Below are positions 16,902 through 26,067 of a DNA stretch of 64,000 nucleotides, piece after piece. Position numbers and translations under genes: made by a program. Within the stretch, counting starts at the first letter, position 1; every line of letters starts with the position of its first letter. The notes below the pieces were generated by a model. That model did no database searches, was not told where the DNA came from, and saw only the letters and a program-made list of their open reading frames with translations. This stretch comes from Alkalicoccobacillus gibsonii (GTDB lineage: Bacteria > Bacillota > Bacilli > Bacillales > Bacillaceae_D): positions 868,001-932,000 of the forward strand of contig NZ_JAEUZA010000002.1 of NCBI RefSeq assembly GCF_016798245.1. Reading direction: 5' to 3'.

Positions 16902-18068
16902 TTATAACGTCTCTACCAAAATACTCGCAATCACTATGGAACCGGTTGTAACGGTTGCGAAACCACCCATTAACATAGGGGTTACCATTCCGTTCATAAT
17001 GGCTGCACGCTCTTCTTCGTTTTCGCCGACTTCTCTTGCGACTTCCTCGCAAAGGATGTAGTCTGCAGGAAAACCAAACAATGCAGTGAGTGCAACAGGG
17101 ATCCCAAGGTTCTTTTCATATTTGAATAGCTTTGACATGATGAACCCGCCAATAATGACACCTACTGTACCAATTAGACAAATGGTAAAGACTTGTGGAA
17201 GGTAACTAAAGAATACATCAGGTGTGACTTGGTCCATTGACGCGATCACAACAAGCATTAAGCTTGCCATAAAAATACCTGTTGAATTGGCCTTGTTCAG
17301 CATCTGTGGTTGCAACACGCCGAAATAGGTTCCCACAATACCAATAATTAAACAGAAAATAGAGTAGTTAATCCCTGTTAATGCATCAAGTCCAATGGCA
17401 ATGGAACCTGCGATAAATAATTGTGCAAGTAGAACAACCGGTGTTTGGAACTTAGCAGGTAGTAGTGATTTTCTCGTTTCTTCTGCATGTGGATTCGCTG
17501 ACTCGGATGCTGACCCTTTATACGATCCGTTCCTAATTGAAGCCTTAATAGATAATGCATGTTTTTTCAAAAAATACGAGGCAAATGGAATGCCAGCTAA
17601 TTTATGAATGGCTAAAATAAGTGCAGGTAGGACGGCAAGAGCACCTAGACCAATTTGAGTTAGTTTTTCACTTGTTAATAAAAATGCTACAATCCCACCA
17701 ACAACTGGTCCAGCTCCAGATACGGCCGTTGTATAATCGAAGAGTGCTGTAACAATTAATAGAACAAGCCCAACTGCAAATAGGGAACTAGTCACTGCAA
17801 TGACGATTGGTTTCACTTGACCTTTAATTTGTGAAAAAGGAATGAGTGTCCCTAGATGTACAATTAATGGTGCGATAGCAAGAGAGCCAAATGTTTTTAA
17901 CAAAGAATCTGACATTAAACCGGCTGGAACAATACCTGTCCATAAAAGAACTAAATAAATCATTAGCGAAGCCAGCAGCATAGGAACGCGAGCTTTAGTT
18001 AAAATGGAAATAAGCTCTCCTAAAGCAAGGACTAGAAGCAAGATCATGGTGACAACAACTGGATTCAT
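16902..18068 (-). CDS. Polytopic membrane protein, putative transporter
   Basis: 388 aa from the ATG at 18068, preceded by GGGGGAA six bases upstream. A longer in-frame ATG at 18086 has no such site. About ten membrane segments are visible in two halves, separated by a hydrophilic loop near residues 180-205 (SIRNGSYKGSASESANPHAEE). Glycine-rich stretches GAGPVVGGIVAFL and MLMGGFATVTTGS face each other in the two halves, as in inverted-repeat secondary transporters such as the glutamate:Na+ symporters. The late segment FPADYILCEEVAREVGENEEER is distinctive. I do not recognise a characterised family and infer only secondary transport. Confidence 0.6.
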   Translation of the reverse strand: MNPVVVTMILLLVLALGELISILTKARVPMLLASLMIYLVLLWTGIVPAGLMSDSLLKTFGSLAIAPLIVHLGTLIPFSQIKGQVKPIVIAVTSSLFAVGLVLLIVTALFDYTTAVSGAGPVVGGIVAFLLTSEKLTQIGLGALAVLPALILAIHKLAGIPFASYFLKKHALSIKASIRNGSYKGSASESANPHAEETRKSLLPAKFQTPVVLLAQLFIAGSIAIGLDALTGINYSIFCLIIGIVGTYFGVLQPQMLNKANSTGIFMASLMLVVIASMDQVTPDVFFSYLPQVFTICLIGTVGVIIGGFIMSKLFKYEKNLGIPVALTALFGFPADYILCEEVAREVGENEEERAAIMNGMVTPMLMGGFATVTTGSIVIASILVETL

Positions 18069-18245
18069 AATGATTTCCCCCAACATTCTAAATAAAATGT
18101 GTACATTTACTAATGTGTAAATTCAGACTATTTAAATTGTGCGATTAAATAAATAGTTCTAAATAATACAAGCTATCATATCACATTCGTCAAGATTCGA
18201 CTATTTCTTTTTTTGTTATATTTTCTAGGAAAGAGAGAAAATGAT

Positions 18246-18767
18246 ATGAATATAAAATCGAAAAGGTTAATAATTCGAACATTCCAGGAGAGTGATTGGA
18301 AGGATCTCTTTGCATATACAAAGGATGCAAATGTCATGCATTTTATACCGGAGGATCCTCTATCTGAGGATCAGGCAAAGGAGTTTGTCAATAAGCATTC
18401 TTCGAAAGGTGCTAGTCATGTTGCTGTTGTTTTAAATCGCACGGATACGTTAATCGGACATCTTACCTTTGCTCCGTGTTTTGGTGATTTCACGTATGAG
18501 ATCGGATGGATCTTTAACCCTACCTATTACAATCAAGGGTTTGCAACGGAAGCGGCCCTTGCCTTAGTCACACATGCCTTCAAACATATGAATGTACATC
18601 GAATCATTGCTACATGTCAGCCTGAAAACCCAGCATCTTATAATGTCATGGAGAAGATAGGGATGAGAAGAGAAGGGCACTTTAAAAAGTGTATTCCTCA
18701 TCAGAATGATTGGTGGGACGAATATTATTATGCCATTCTACGCGAAGAATTTCTTTTAACTAATTAA
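18246..18767 (+). CDS. GNAT acetyltransferase (RimJ/RimL type)
   Basis: 173 aa from the ATG at 18246, with AAGAGAG upstream. The open frame reaches to 18213 without a ribosome site. It starts with the RimJ/L signature KSKRLIIRTFQESDW. The acetyl-CoA pyrophosphate loop is in NQGFATEAALALVTHAF, and HRIIATCQPENPASYNVMEK is the conserved beta-5/alpha-4 segment. It should acetylate an amino group of a protein N-terminus or small molecule using acetyl-CoA. The substrate is unknown. It is transcribed alone, divergent from the membrane protein gene. Confidence 0.88.
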   Translation: MNIKSKRLIIRTFQESDWKDLFAYTKDANVMHFIPEDPLSEDQAKEFVNKHSSKGASHVAVVLNRTDTLIGHLTFAPCFGDFTYEIGWIFNPTYYNQGFATEAALALVTHAFKHMNVHRIIATCQPENPASYNVMEKIGMRREGHFKKCIPHQNDWWDEYYYAILREEFLLTN

Positions 18768-18890
18768 AATCAAAGTATTCCGACAGATTTTTTCATTTTC
18801 CCTTTCTCAACTGGTTTCCCTAAAGGAAAAGATTTGGTATGATCATATGGACATTAACATTTATCAAGTTGGATAAAAAGGGAGAGAGTT

Positions 18891-19817
18891 ATGAGTAAAC
18901 AATTGGTTTTTGGTCATAAAAATCCAGATACAGACACAATTACTTCTGCCATTGTATATGCAGAGCTTAAAAAGAAGTTAGGAGTAGATGTAGAAGCGGT
19001 TCGTTTAGGTGAAGTGAACGGAGAAACAGCGTTTGCGCTAGATTACTTTAACACAGAAGCCCCACGCCTAGTTGATACGGTAGCAAATGAAGTATCAGAC
19101 GTGATTCTTGTTGATCATAATGAAAAGCAACAAAGTGCGAATGACATTGAAGATGTACGTGTGGTTGAAGTCATTGACCACCACCGAATTGCAAACTTTG
19201 AAACAAATGAAGCGCTCTATTATCGTGCAGAGCCAGTTGGATGTACAGCAACCATTCTATTGAAATTGTTTAAAGAAAACAAAGTAGAAGTAACAAAGGA
19301 ACTTGCTGGATTGATGCTTTCAGCGATTATTTCTGATTCTCTTCTATTCAAATCGCCAACATGCACGGATCAAGATGTGGCTGCGGCAAAAGAACTTGAA
19401 GCCATTGCAGAAGTAGATAGCCAAGTGTACGGCTTGGACATGCTTAAAGCAGGAGCAGACTTAAGCCAAAAAACAGTGAAAGAACTAATTTCTTTAGATG
19501 CAAAGGAATTTGCAATGGGAGAGAAAAAGGTTGAGATTGCCCAAGTTAATACGGTTGATGTGAAAGATGTTTTGGCTCGTCAATCTGAGATTGAAGCAAC
19601 GCTTGATCAAGTGATTTCTGAAAAAGGATTAGACTTGTTTGTTCTAGTCATTACAGACATCCTTGCAAATGATTCAGTGATTCTTGCCCTTGGAACCTCT
19701 ACAGATGCGGTTGAAAAGGCATTTAATGTAACATTAGAGAATCATGTTGCAAGCCTTCCTGGTGTTGTTTCTAGAAAAAAACAAGTGGTTCCGCCATTAT
19801 CAGAAATTCTTCAATAA
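18891..19817 (+). CDS. ppaC: Manganese-dependent inorganic pyrophosphatase
   Basis: 308 aa, the family length. DHH-family ligands are at H9, D13, D15 ([10 protein letters not shown]), D75 (VDHNE), H97 (VIDHHR) and D149 (ISDS), the set known for the B. subtilis enzyme. The C-terminal DHHA2 domain ends with the substrate-binding [10 protein letters not shown]. It hydrolyses pyrophosphate in the cytoplasm and drives biosynthetic reactions. GGGAGAG precedes the ATG, and a strong terminator at 19830-19860 makes it monocistronic. Confidence 0.97.
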   Translation: MSKQLVFGHKNPDTDTITSAIVYAELKKKLGVDVEAVRLGEVNGETAFALDYFNTEAPRLVDTVANEVSDVILVDHNEKQQSANDIEDVRVVEVIDHHRIANFETNEALYYRAEPVGCTATILLKLFKENKVEVTKELAGLMLSAIISDSLLFKSPTCTDQDVAAAKELEAIAEVDSQVYGLDMLKAGADLSQKTVKELISLDAKEFAMGEKKVEIAQVNTVDVKDVLARQSEIEATLDQVISEKGLDLFVLVITDILANDSVILALGTSTDAVEKAFNVTLENHVASLPGVVSRKKQVVPPLSEILQ

Positions 19818-19829
19818 CAAGCCAACTAA

Positions 19830-19860
19830 GGACTCGGTGCATCGGACCGAGTCCTTTTTT
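19830..19860 (+). terminator. Terminator of ppaC
   Basis: GGACTCGGT (19830-19838) pairs with ACCGAGTCC (19846-19854), followed by six T. Confidence 0.9.
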
Positions 19861-19941
19861 AGATTTTCCCAAGAAGTAAATGTTTTACGATCCCCTCATA
19901 ACGGTTATAGAAAACTATACATAAATGGGGGAGAGGGTTTA

Positions 19942-20559
19942 ATGAAACGAATAGCAACGATCTTAGTTGGAGTGACAGTCAGTCTTGGTTTAGTCGCTTG
20001 CGGGGAAGAAGAGCCGGCATCGGATGCATTTGAACCTGAATCAGATATTGAGGTGTCGGAAGGAAATGAACCGGAAGCCTCGGCCGAATTGATGAGTGAT
20101 GAAGGGGATTCAGTTGGTATAGTTGACTTCATCCTTTCACCAGATGGAAAATTATTTGTAGAGGCTACGGTGAATGGAATGGAGCCTGGGTATCACGGAT
20201 TTCATTTACACGAAGCACCAAGCTGTGAGCATGATCACAGTGAGGGGGCCTTTACATCGGCTGAAGGACACTATAATCCTGAAGGGTTAGATCATGGTGA
20301 GCACGCGGGAGACTTCCCTCCACTTTATGTGAATGAGGACGGAACTGCACAAGTGACCTTTAGCTACGACCGATTAAATGTAGAAGATATAGCAGGTGAA
20401 ACATCAGTGATGATTCATGAAGGTCCTGATAACTTCGGCCATATCCCTGATCGATATCAGTCTAGTGAGCAAGACGAGAGCGGGCCAGACGAAGAATCAT
20501 TGTCAACAGGAGATGCGGGTGACCGAGTAGCTTGTGGTGTAGTGGAAGGCAATTTATAA
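19942..20559 (+). CDS. Cu/Zn superoxide dismutase-like lipoprotein
   Basis: 205 aa from the ATG at 19942 (GGGGGAGAGGG upstream). The frame extends back into ppaC without meaning. The signal peptide ends in the lipobox GLVAC, so the protein is membrane-anchored outside. The SOD domain has GFHLHE, GHYNPEGLDHGEHAGD and VMIHEG. These supply four copper histidines and the zinc His/His/His/Asp set, so the metal sites look complete. I recall B. subtilis YojM as lacking part of its copper site, so this one may be more active (inference). An acidic insert, QDESGPDEESLSTGD, precedes the last strand. It would remove extracellular superoxide. Confidence 0.9.
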   Translation: MKRIATILVGVTVSLGLVACGEEEPASDAFEPESDIEVSEGNEPEASAELMSDEGDSVGIVDFILSPDGKLFVEATVNGMEPGYHGFHLHEAPSCEHDHSEGAFTSAEGHYNPEGLDHGEHAGDFPPLYVNEDGTAQVTFSYDRLNVEDIAGETSVMIHEGPDNFGHIPDRYQSSEQDESGPDEESLSTGDAGDRVACGVVEGNL

Positions 20560-20567
20560 TGAAAAAA

Positions 20568-20609
20568 GAAACTGGCTCCTCCTATAGGAGAAAACCAGTT
20601 TCTTTTTTT
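20568..20609. terminator. Bidirectional terminator
   Basis: GAAACTGG (20568-20575) pairs with CCAGTTTC (20595-20602), with an inner CTCCT/AGGAG pairing, an A-run on the left and TTTTTTT on the right. It serves the SOD gene (+) and the ABC operon (-), whose last gene ends at 20609. Confidence 0.85.
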
Positions 20610-21292
20610 CATGCAGAAGCCTTCTGTAAAGTAAAGAAGCTGAGTAGTGGCAACAATATGATAGCACTTATCATTCCCCATATTAGAAAAGGGTCTGAGC
20701 CTTGATAAAAAGCAAGAATTACATCAAATAAGGTTTGATGGACAGAAGGGCTAAACAGTGCAAGGATGATAGCGAGTAAAAAGATATAAACAGCTAATTG
20801 CCCAAATCTAGTTAATAAGCTAGCCATAAAAAAGAGTAGAAAACCTACTAGTACTGTTAATAAAAGATCTAGACCAAAATTAAATACATATCCAGAGTCG
20901 TTACTTAAAATGTTAGACCAAGAGAAAAAGGTTAAGGTATCTTTCAAAATAGATCCTTGAAGTAAGGAAGATATTAAGATAATGAATTGGTGGAAAAGAT
21001 TAAAGAGAATGGATACAGCAACAATGTAAAGGATGCTTGCAAATGAAAATAGGTTTCGTGTTATTCCAAGATGTATTGAGTAATCTAGATCATCCTTTAT
21101 GAGACGAAAAGCTGTAATGGCGACAAAGACTACGATCGGTACATTCGTTACAACAAGCATGTTGGGAACTCCTCCCAAAAAAGCGATGAGGTATGCACCA
21201 ATGATGATAGCAAGTAAAATGGTCCAGAAGATCATTGCTCCTTTTACTAGCTCGGAGGTAAATATACGTAGTTGTGCAATCAATTGGTTCAT
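20609..21292 (-). CDS. ABC transporter membrane subunit of a YtrA-type operon
   Basis: 227 aa with about six membrane segments (for example AMIFWTILLAIIIGAYLIAF and GFLLFFMASLLTRFGQLAVY), no periplasmic domain and no EAA loop. This is typical of small exporter-type or regulatory ABC membrane subunits. Its start overlaps the ATPase stop by four bases (ATGA), so translation is coupled. With the GntR regulator and ATPase it forms a three-gene unit similar to ytrAB-type systems that respond to cell-wall-active antibiotics. The transported compound is not known. Confidence 0.7.
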   Translation of the reverse strand: MNQLIAQLRIFTSELVKGAMIFWTILLAIIIGAYLIAFLGGVPNMLVVTNVPIVVFVAITAFRLIKDDLDYSIHLGITRNLFSFASILYIVAVSILFNLFHQFIILISSLLQGSILKDTLTFFSWSNILSNDSGYVFNFGLDLLLTVLVGFLLFFMASLLTRFGQLAVYIFLLAIILALFSPSVHQTLFDVILAFYQGSDPFLIWGMISAIILLPLLSFFTLQKASA

Positions 21293-22173
21293 GTGAATGA
21301 TTCCTCCTTATGATTTGTTAAATAAACCATTAATTGCTGTAAAGATAGCTTTTGTCTGGAGCAACTAGCAGGGATATGAAGATTTGCTAACTCTTCCGCG
21401 TCTTCGATATATAGAGTGATGCTGTAATCTCCCATGAAACTTGAACGATCCAGGACTTTCCCTTTTGTCGCAAGAGCTTCAATTGCTTCCTTTGGCCCAT
21501 TAATGAGGAACGACCGTTCTTGAAGCTGATCGACTGTTTGATGCATAGAAATCTGTCCTTTTTTCATGAAATAGATTTCTTGGAACAAATCACTAACTTC
21601 ATCAATAAGGTGAGTGGATAGGATGATCGTTCGAGGATATTCCGAATAATCCTCAAGTAATACCTCATAAAATTGCTGGCGTGCATGAGCATCCATGCCG
21701 ATGTATGGTTCATCAAAAATGGTTAATGGTGATCTGCTAGCAATACCAACAGTAATGCCAAGAGCTGACTCCATTCCTTTTGAAAGCTGGGACACTTTTT
21801 TATGATGAGGCAGATGAAAGATCTCAAGTAGCTCAAGAGCTTTTTCAGCATTCCAGTTTGGGTAAAAGGCAGGCATTGTCTTTAGAATGGTTTTGATTGA
21901 AAGGCTTGGTTTAAAGTTCTTACTTTCACGAATAAAACAAATCTGATTTAGCGTATCAAAGTGGTTAAAAGGCTGATGACCATTAACGGTGACCTCTCCA
22001 GAATCCGGAAGGGTTTTTCCTGAAATAATGTTCAACAAGGTGGTTTTACCTGCTCCATTTCTTCCTAACAATCCGTAGATGACATCCTCTTTAAACGAAC
22101 AATGAATGTCTGAAAGAATCTGGTTTTTCTCGATTTTTTTTGAGACTTGATTGACGTTCACTTGATTCGTCAT
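21289..22173 (-). CDS. ABC transporter ATP-binding protein (YtrB-like)
   Basis: 294 aa. The Walker A is GRNGAGKTT (about 36-44). The degenerate signature LSKGMESALG replaces LSGGQ, Walker B is LTIFDEPYIGMD, and the switch His is in STHLIDEV. The altered signature and this order are typical of ATPases next to YtrA-like regulators. Its start overlaps the gntR stop by four bases. It would power the membrane subunit encoded at 20609-21292. Confidence 0.88.
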   Translation of the reverse strand: MTNQVNVNQVSKKIEKNQILSDIHCSFKEDVIYGLLGRNGAGKTTLLNIISGKTLPDSGEVTVNGHQPFNHFDTLNQICFIRESKNFKPSLSIKTILKTMPAFYPNWNAEKALELLEIFHLPHHKKVSQLSKGMESALGITVGIASRSPLTIFDEPYIGMDAHARQQFYEVLLEDYSEYPRTIILSTHLIDEVSDLFQEIYFMKKGQISMHQTVDQLQERSFLINGPKEAIEALATKGKVLDRSSFMGDYSITLYIEDAEELANLHIPASCSRQKLSLQQLMVYLTNHKEESFT

Positions 22174-22541
22174 TTCTCATTTCCCCCTTCATCAATTAAC
22201 TGCTTAATCTGGGCTTTGCTAAGCTGAAGATACTCAGCTTCCTGTAGCAATGGAACAATATATCGCTTGTAAAACTCTACTTTACGCTCTTTCAGTAAAA
22301 TCTCTTTGGCTCCCTCTGCAACAAACATTCCGACACCTCTTTTTTTAAATAAAATCTCCTGCTCTACAAGAAGGTTAATTCCTTTAGCTGCAGTGGCTGG
22401 GTTAATCTGATAATGTTTGGCGAATTGGTTCGTTGAAGGGACTTGTTCGCCCTCTTTAGTAGTGCCGTTAATAATATCGTCTGAGATCCGTCTTGCAATT
22501 TGTTGGAAGATCGGCTGACTGTCATCGATCGAATGAGACAT
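22170..22541 (-). CDS. GntR-family regulator, YtrA subfamily
   Basis: 123 aa, the short YtrA type: winged helix from PIFQQIARRISDDIINGTTKEGEQVPSTNQ with recognition helix NPATAAKGINLLVEQ, the wing KKRGVGMFVAEGA, and only a short C-terminal helix pair instead of a ligand domain. YtrA repressors control the ABC genes downstream of them and are induced by wall-active peptides. CCAAGGAGG precedes the ATG. A small TTACTCATGTAA inverted repeat (22560-22571) just upstream could be part of an operator, which is weak evidence. Confidence 0.88.
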   Translation of the reverse strand: MSHSIDDSQPIFQQIARRISDDIINGTTKEGEQVPSTNQFAKHYQINPATAAKGINLLVEQEILFKKRGVGMFVAEGAKEILLKERKVEFYKRYIVPLLQEAEYLQLSKAQIKQLIDEGGNEK

Positions 22542-22671
22542 CGTAACCTCCTTGGTTCATTACTCATGTAACTAACTATAGGACGTATGTTAAATGGTGT
22601 CAATAAAAATAATTAGATTATTTAGGAATTAAACGAATTAGAGTGGACATAACAGTGAACCACTCATAAAG

Positions 22672-22864
22672 TCACGACCATAGCAACAATTCCGCTCCAC
22701 GAGAATCTCTCCCTTTCCACGGGTACGGCCTCAGCCCCTTTCGCGGAAAGGCGCCGCTACAGTGTCTTCACCACGTACTATCCCGTAGGAGTGTCGGGTT
22801 CTCCTTACGCTCTTTTGGCGAAAATACGAATGGCGAATGATTCGCTCGTGGAATCATTCGCCAT
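22672..22864 (+). repeat. Dispersed intergenic repeat, copy 1
   Basis: The stretch shares long near-identical blocks with 61591-61786 (direct) and the complement of 28731-28845. Blocks include ACGGCCTCAGCCCCTTTCGC, GGAAAGGCGCCGCTACAGTG, TCTTCACC and GTAGGAGT. Its right end is the hairpin TGGCGAATGATTC/GAATCATTCGCCA (22831-22863), also present in copy 3, which may terminate the coat-protein gene on the minus strand. The 369-bp gap 22542-22910 otherwise holds only the gntR promoter region. Confidence 0.85.
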
Positions 22865-22910
22865 ATTATCGTTCACCTTTGAGTTATGCCCCGACTTGTC
22901 CTTTGTTTAC

Positions 22911-23231
22911 TTAATGTGTGCCAGAGTAAGGGAACTGGTTGGAGTACCCAGAAAATTGCTGGTAGCTTTGTTGTAATTTCTGTGGCGATTCACTATCAAT
23001 CGCATACAACCCTTTTCTAAACATGACATCATACAGCTTGCGTTGACAATCCTGAGACTCTTGATAAATTGAGTTCACGTCCTGATAAAGCTCTGAATGA
23101 CTGACTTCATTTTCAGCAACATCATACGAATGTGTGATGTACTTCTCAGTTGTCAGCATATCCGTTATAAATTCACGATCCGTCATTTGTGTATCCTTAG
23201 GAAATGATGTTTCTTGATTTTGGATTTTCAT
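22911..23231 (-). CDS. CotF-family spore coat protein
   Basis: 106 aa. The core DREFITDMLTTEKYITHSYDVA and the helix LYQDVNSIYQESQDCQRKLYDVMFRKGLY match the Coat_F helical domain. The Gln/Ser/Tyr-rich tail (QQFSGYSNQFPYSG) is also typical. AAGGGAG precedes the ATG. It lies 18 bp after a second coat-like gene and is probably co-transcribed with it late in sporulation. The dispersed repeat follows downstream. Confidence 0.85.
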   Translation of the reverse strand: MKIQNQETSFPKDTQMTDREFITDMLTTEKYITHSYDVAENEVSHSELYQDVNSIYQESQDCQRKLYDVMFRKGLYAIDSESPQKLQQSYQQFSGYSNQFPYSGTH

Positions 23232-23249
23232 CTGAATTCTCCCTTCAAA

Positions 23250-23522
23250 TTATTGTACAGTTGGTTGTTCAGTTGTTGGTTTCAAGTGATTTAACAAACG
23301 CTCATAATGGCGCTGATGCATCTGTCCCGCTTGCGTGATCGCTTCTTTAATTTCTGTGTCCTGACAATAAGAAGCATAGAAATTCGCTTTCTTCATCGCA
23401 AGCAGGTTCCATGAGAGCATGTCATTAAGGTAAAGATGATCCTTCACAGAGATAACCTGTGGTGGTTCCTGCATAAACCCTTGCTGCTGATTCGATTGAG
23501 TTCCTTGTTGTTGCTGTTGCAT
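23250..23522 (-). CDS. CotF-like small coat protein
   Basis: 90 aa from the ATG at 23522, preceded by AAGGAGG. The longer frame to 23555 has no site. After a Gln-rich head (MQQQQQGTQSNQQQG) comes a ferritin-like helical pair, LYLNDMLSWNLLAMKKANFY and AGQMHQRHYERLLNHL. This is the pattern of short CotF partners that occur in pairs with the neighbouring gene. A role in the spore coat is inferred from the pair. Confidence 0.75.
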   Translation of the reverse strand: MQQQQQGTQSNQQQGFMQEPPQVISVKDHLYLNDMLSWNLLAMKKANFYASYCQDTEIKEAITQAGQMHQRHYERLLNHLKPTTEQPTVQ

Positions 23523-23670
23523 GATGTAGCCTCCTTCTTTTATCAAACTGGCCATACGTCTTTAGTTTGAAAAATGTTGACGGTTTTTATCCATCAAAAT
23601 GCGTATCGATTGTAGAGGTATCGTAAATCGGACATAATAGCAGTAAGAATCATTTTGGGAGGGAACAAAC

Positions 23671-24027
23671 ATGAGTGTGACATTTTATCAGTATCCGAAA
23701 TGTGGAACCTGTCGCAAAGCAAAAAAATGGTTAGAGGATCATAAGGTTGATGTGAATTCAATACATATTGTTGAAAATCCGCCTTCAAAAGAAACATTAA
23801 AGGATTTGCATAGCAAGAGTGGACTTGAGCTAAAGAAATTTTTTAATACGAGTGGTCAAAAGTATAGGGAATTAGGACTAAAAGATAAGCTTGCATCAAT
23901 GAATGAAGACGAAATGTTAGATGTGCTTTCTTCTGATGGAATGCTGATTAAACGACCGATTACAACAGATGGTGAGAAAGTGACACTTGGATTTAAAGAA
24001 GAACAATTTGAACAAATCTGGAACTAA
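23671..24027 (+). CDS. yusI: ArsC/Spx-family protein YusI
   Basis: 118 aa, thioredoxin-like ArsC/Spx fold. The N-terminal strand MSVTFYQYPKCGTCRKAKKW carries a CGTC redox pair (C11, C14), and the C-terminal GMLIKRPITT is the conserved cis-Pro region. Position directly before gcvH is the B. subtilis yusI-gcvH arrangement. True arsenate reductases need extra cysteines not evident here, so a thiol-redox role is more likely. GGGAGGGAAC precedes the ATG. Confidence 0.88.
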   Translation: MSVTFYQYPKCGTCRKAKKWLEDHKVDVNSIHIVENPPSKETLKDLHSKSGLELKKFFNTSGQKYRELGLKDKLASMNEDEMLDVLSSDGMLIKRPITTDGEKVTLGFKEEQFEQIWN

Positions 24028-24098
24028 CTCATTTTTTTTATAAGGAAGTTCAGTTATAATAAATGCAGATTGGAACAAGTTGATGGAGGGGTTATGAC

Positions 24099-24488
24099 AT
24101 GACGAACAATTTACCAGCAGAACTTAAGTATTCAGAGGAACATGAGTGGGTTAAAACAGAAGGAGACAAAGTCCGTATTGGAATCACAGACTTTGCTCAA
24201 TCAGAGCTTGGAGATATCGTATTCGTTGAACTTCCAGAGGTTGGCGACGAAATCGAAGCGGACGAGCCATTTGGTAGTGTTGAGTCAGTGAAAACTGTAT
24301 CTGAATTATACGCTCCGATAAGCGGTAAAGTTGTTGAGATCAATGAGAACTTAGATGACTCTCCAGAGTTTGTAAATGAGTCACCTTACGAAAAAGCATG
24401 GATGATTGTTGTTGAACCTAAGGATGCAGGCGAAGTAGACAAGCTAATGTCTGCTGACGAGTACAATACTATGATTAGCGAAGACTAA
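24099..24488 (+). CDS. gcvH: Glycine cleavage system H protein
   Basis: 129 aa, the family length. The lipoyl-attachment hairpin [15 protein letters not shown] contains K65. EEHEWV near the start and the late [10 protein letters not shown] helix complete the match. It carries the aminomethyl group between P, T and L proteins. In Bacillaceae it also acts as the lipoyl relay to other enzymes, a link to LipA at 48075 in this window. It is monocistronic, with terminator 24499-24528. Confidence 0.97.
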   Translation: MTNNLPAELKYSEEHEWVKTEGDKVRIGITDFAQSELGDIVFVELPEVGDEIEADEPFGSVESVKTVSELYAPISGKVVEINENLDDSPEFVNESPYEKAWMIVVEPKDAGEVDKLMSADEYNTMISED

Positions 24489-24498
24489 TAGGTAACGA

Positions 24499-24528
24499 AA
24501 AACCCTTCAATGTTGAAGGGTTTTTTTG
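24499..24528 (+). terminator. Terminator of gcvH
   Basis: AAACCCTTCA and TGAAGGGTTT form a tight stem with a four-base loop, followed by a T-run. Confidence 0.9.
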
Positions 24529-24607
24529 TTCGTTATCCCTTCTCTTTCTATGGAAGTTCGTATATGATTACTTAGGGAAACGAAATAGAAGGTATAGGAG
24601 AGAGCAA

Positions 24608-25885
24608 ATGGCTCAATTTACAAAGGATTGGTCAACAAAAATGAAAGGATACAATCTGAACATTCGTCTATTTCTCTTGGCGTCTTTTATGCTAAATGTA
24701 GGAATGGGCATTTTTATGGTTATTTATAATTATTATATACGAGAGCTTGGATACGCTGATGATGTAAACGGTCGAGTGATTGCCATGCAGGCAACGGCTA
24801 CAGCAATTGCTTTGTTACCGGTGGGGTTACTTAGCGATCGGCTTGGACGAAAGCGTTTAATTTTAATTGGTTCTGTGGTGGTTGCAGCAAGTTTGGTTCT
24901 GCGCAGTATCGGTGTGGCAGAGGATTTATTAATTCTTGGAGCCTTTATTACAGGATTTTTTATGGCATTTGTCCAAGTAACGTCTATTCCGCTTCTTGCA
25001 GAAAACTCAAAGGAGTCGGAACGGGTTCATTTGTTCAGTTTAAATGCAGCAATGATGATGGCGGCAAACGTTATTGGGAACTTGCTTGGTGGAGTCTTAA
25101 CAGATTCATTACATACGTGGTTCGGGATATCGATGCTTGAGAGCGTAAGAATTACACTTTTAATTGGAGTGACAATCGTTTGTTTTGGGTTAATTCCACT
25201 CTTTAAAATAAAAGAAAAACGAAAAGTTACTACATTTTCAGCCGGACGCTTGTCTGGATTTAAGCAGTTAGCCGAAAAAAAAGACTCATTAAAGTTAATT
25301 GTCTTGTTTGCGCTAGCGAGTCTGTTAATTGGCTTTGGTTCAGGACTCGTCATCCCTTATTTAAATCTTTATTTTACGGATCGCTTTGATGTAAGCTATT
25401 CACTTGTTGGCATAATATTGGCGCTCGGACAAGGGATGACAGCTGTCGCCATGATGATTGGACCGAGTGTTGTAAAGCGGTTTGGAGAGGTTAAAGCGGT
25501 TGTCTTACTCCAAATTGGCTCACTCCCTTTTCTTTTGTTAAGTGCCTATACGGAAATTCTCTGGCTTGCTGTAATTGGATTTCTGTTCAGGCAGGCCTTA
25601 ATGAATGCAGGAAACCCGATTCACTCAGCACTCATGATGCGATTGGTTGACCCCTCTATGCGTGGTCTTGCCAATTCATTAGGCCAAATGGTCTTTCAAT
25701 TAGGATGGGCCATCATGGGGCCGGTATCGATGGGTATTGTGCTTATGTATGGTTCGTATACAGGCTACGCGATTGTCTTTACGATTACGGCGTGTCTCTA
25801 TTTAATTGGCTCTGTTTACTTCTATTTTGTCTTCGGACGAAAGCAGAAAGATATTCCAGCCCCTTTAGTTGTTGAAAAAAGTTGA
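24608..25885 (+). CDS. Major facilitator superfamily transporter
   Basis: 425 aa with twelve predicted membrane segments in two six-helix halves. The loop 2-3 motif GLLSDRLGRKRLILIGS is the MFS motif A, and ALGQGMTAVAMMIGPSVVKRFG marks the second half. It resembles drug or sugar-efflux MFS proteins, but no substrate can be assigned. GGAGAG precedes the ATG. The stop overlaps the -35 box of the metNPQ promoter. Confidence 0.88.
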   Translation: MAQFTKDWSTKMKGYNLNIRLFLLASFMLNVGMGIFMVIYNYYIRELGYADDVNGRVIAMQATATAIALLPVGLLSDRLGRKRLILIGSVVVAASLVLRSIGVAEDLLILGAFITGFFMAFVQVTSIPLLAENSKESERVHLFSLNAAMMMAANVIGNLLGGVLTDSLHTWFGISMLESVRITLLIGVTIVCFGLIPLFKIKEKRKVTTFSAGRLSGFKQLAEKKDSLKLIVLFALASLLIGFGSGLVIPYLNLYFTDRFDVSYSLVGIILALGQGMTAVAMMIGPSVVKRFGEVKAVVLLQIGSLPFLLLSAYTEILWLAVIGFLFRQALMNAGNPIHSALMMRLVDPSMRGLANSLGQMVFQLGWAIMGPVSMGIVLMYGSYTGYAIVFTITACLYLIGSVYFYFVFGRKQKDIPAPLVVEKS

Positions 25886-25910
25886 CCAGTTTATGATTGC
25901 ATGCTATGAT
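25882..25910 (+). promoter_or_regulatory. SigA promoter of metNPQ
   Basis: TTGACC (25882-25887) and TATGAT (25905-25910) are separated by 17 bp, about 30 bp before the SAM riboswitch. Confidence 0.7.
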
Positions 25911-25938
25911 TTTCCCAACTTAGTACAAATTAAATAAA

Positions 25939-26055
25939 CTCTTATCAAGAGTGGCGGAGGGACTGGCCCTATGATGCCCGGCAACCACGGAATCTCAAAG
26001 ATTCTGCAGGTGCTAATTCCAGCAAAGTAACAAGTGTTACTTTGATAGATGAGAG
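25939..26055 (+). ncRNA. SAM-I riboswitch (S-box)
   Basis: It contains the classic blocks CTCTTATCAAGAGTGGCGGA, GGGACTGGCCCTATGATGCC, CGGCAACC, and GGTGCTAATTCC, and closes with GATGAGAG, which pairs with CTCTTATC to form P1. When S-adenosylmethionine is bound, the downstream terminator (26068-26099) forms and metNPQ is turned off. Confidence 0.97.
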
Positions 26056-26067
26056 AGGGATAAATGA

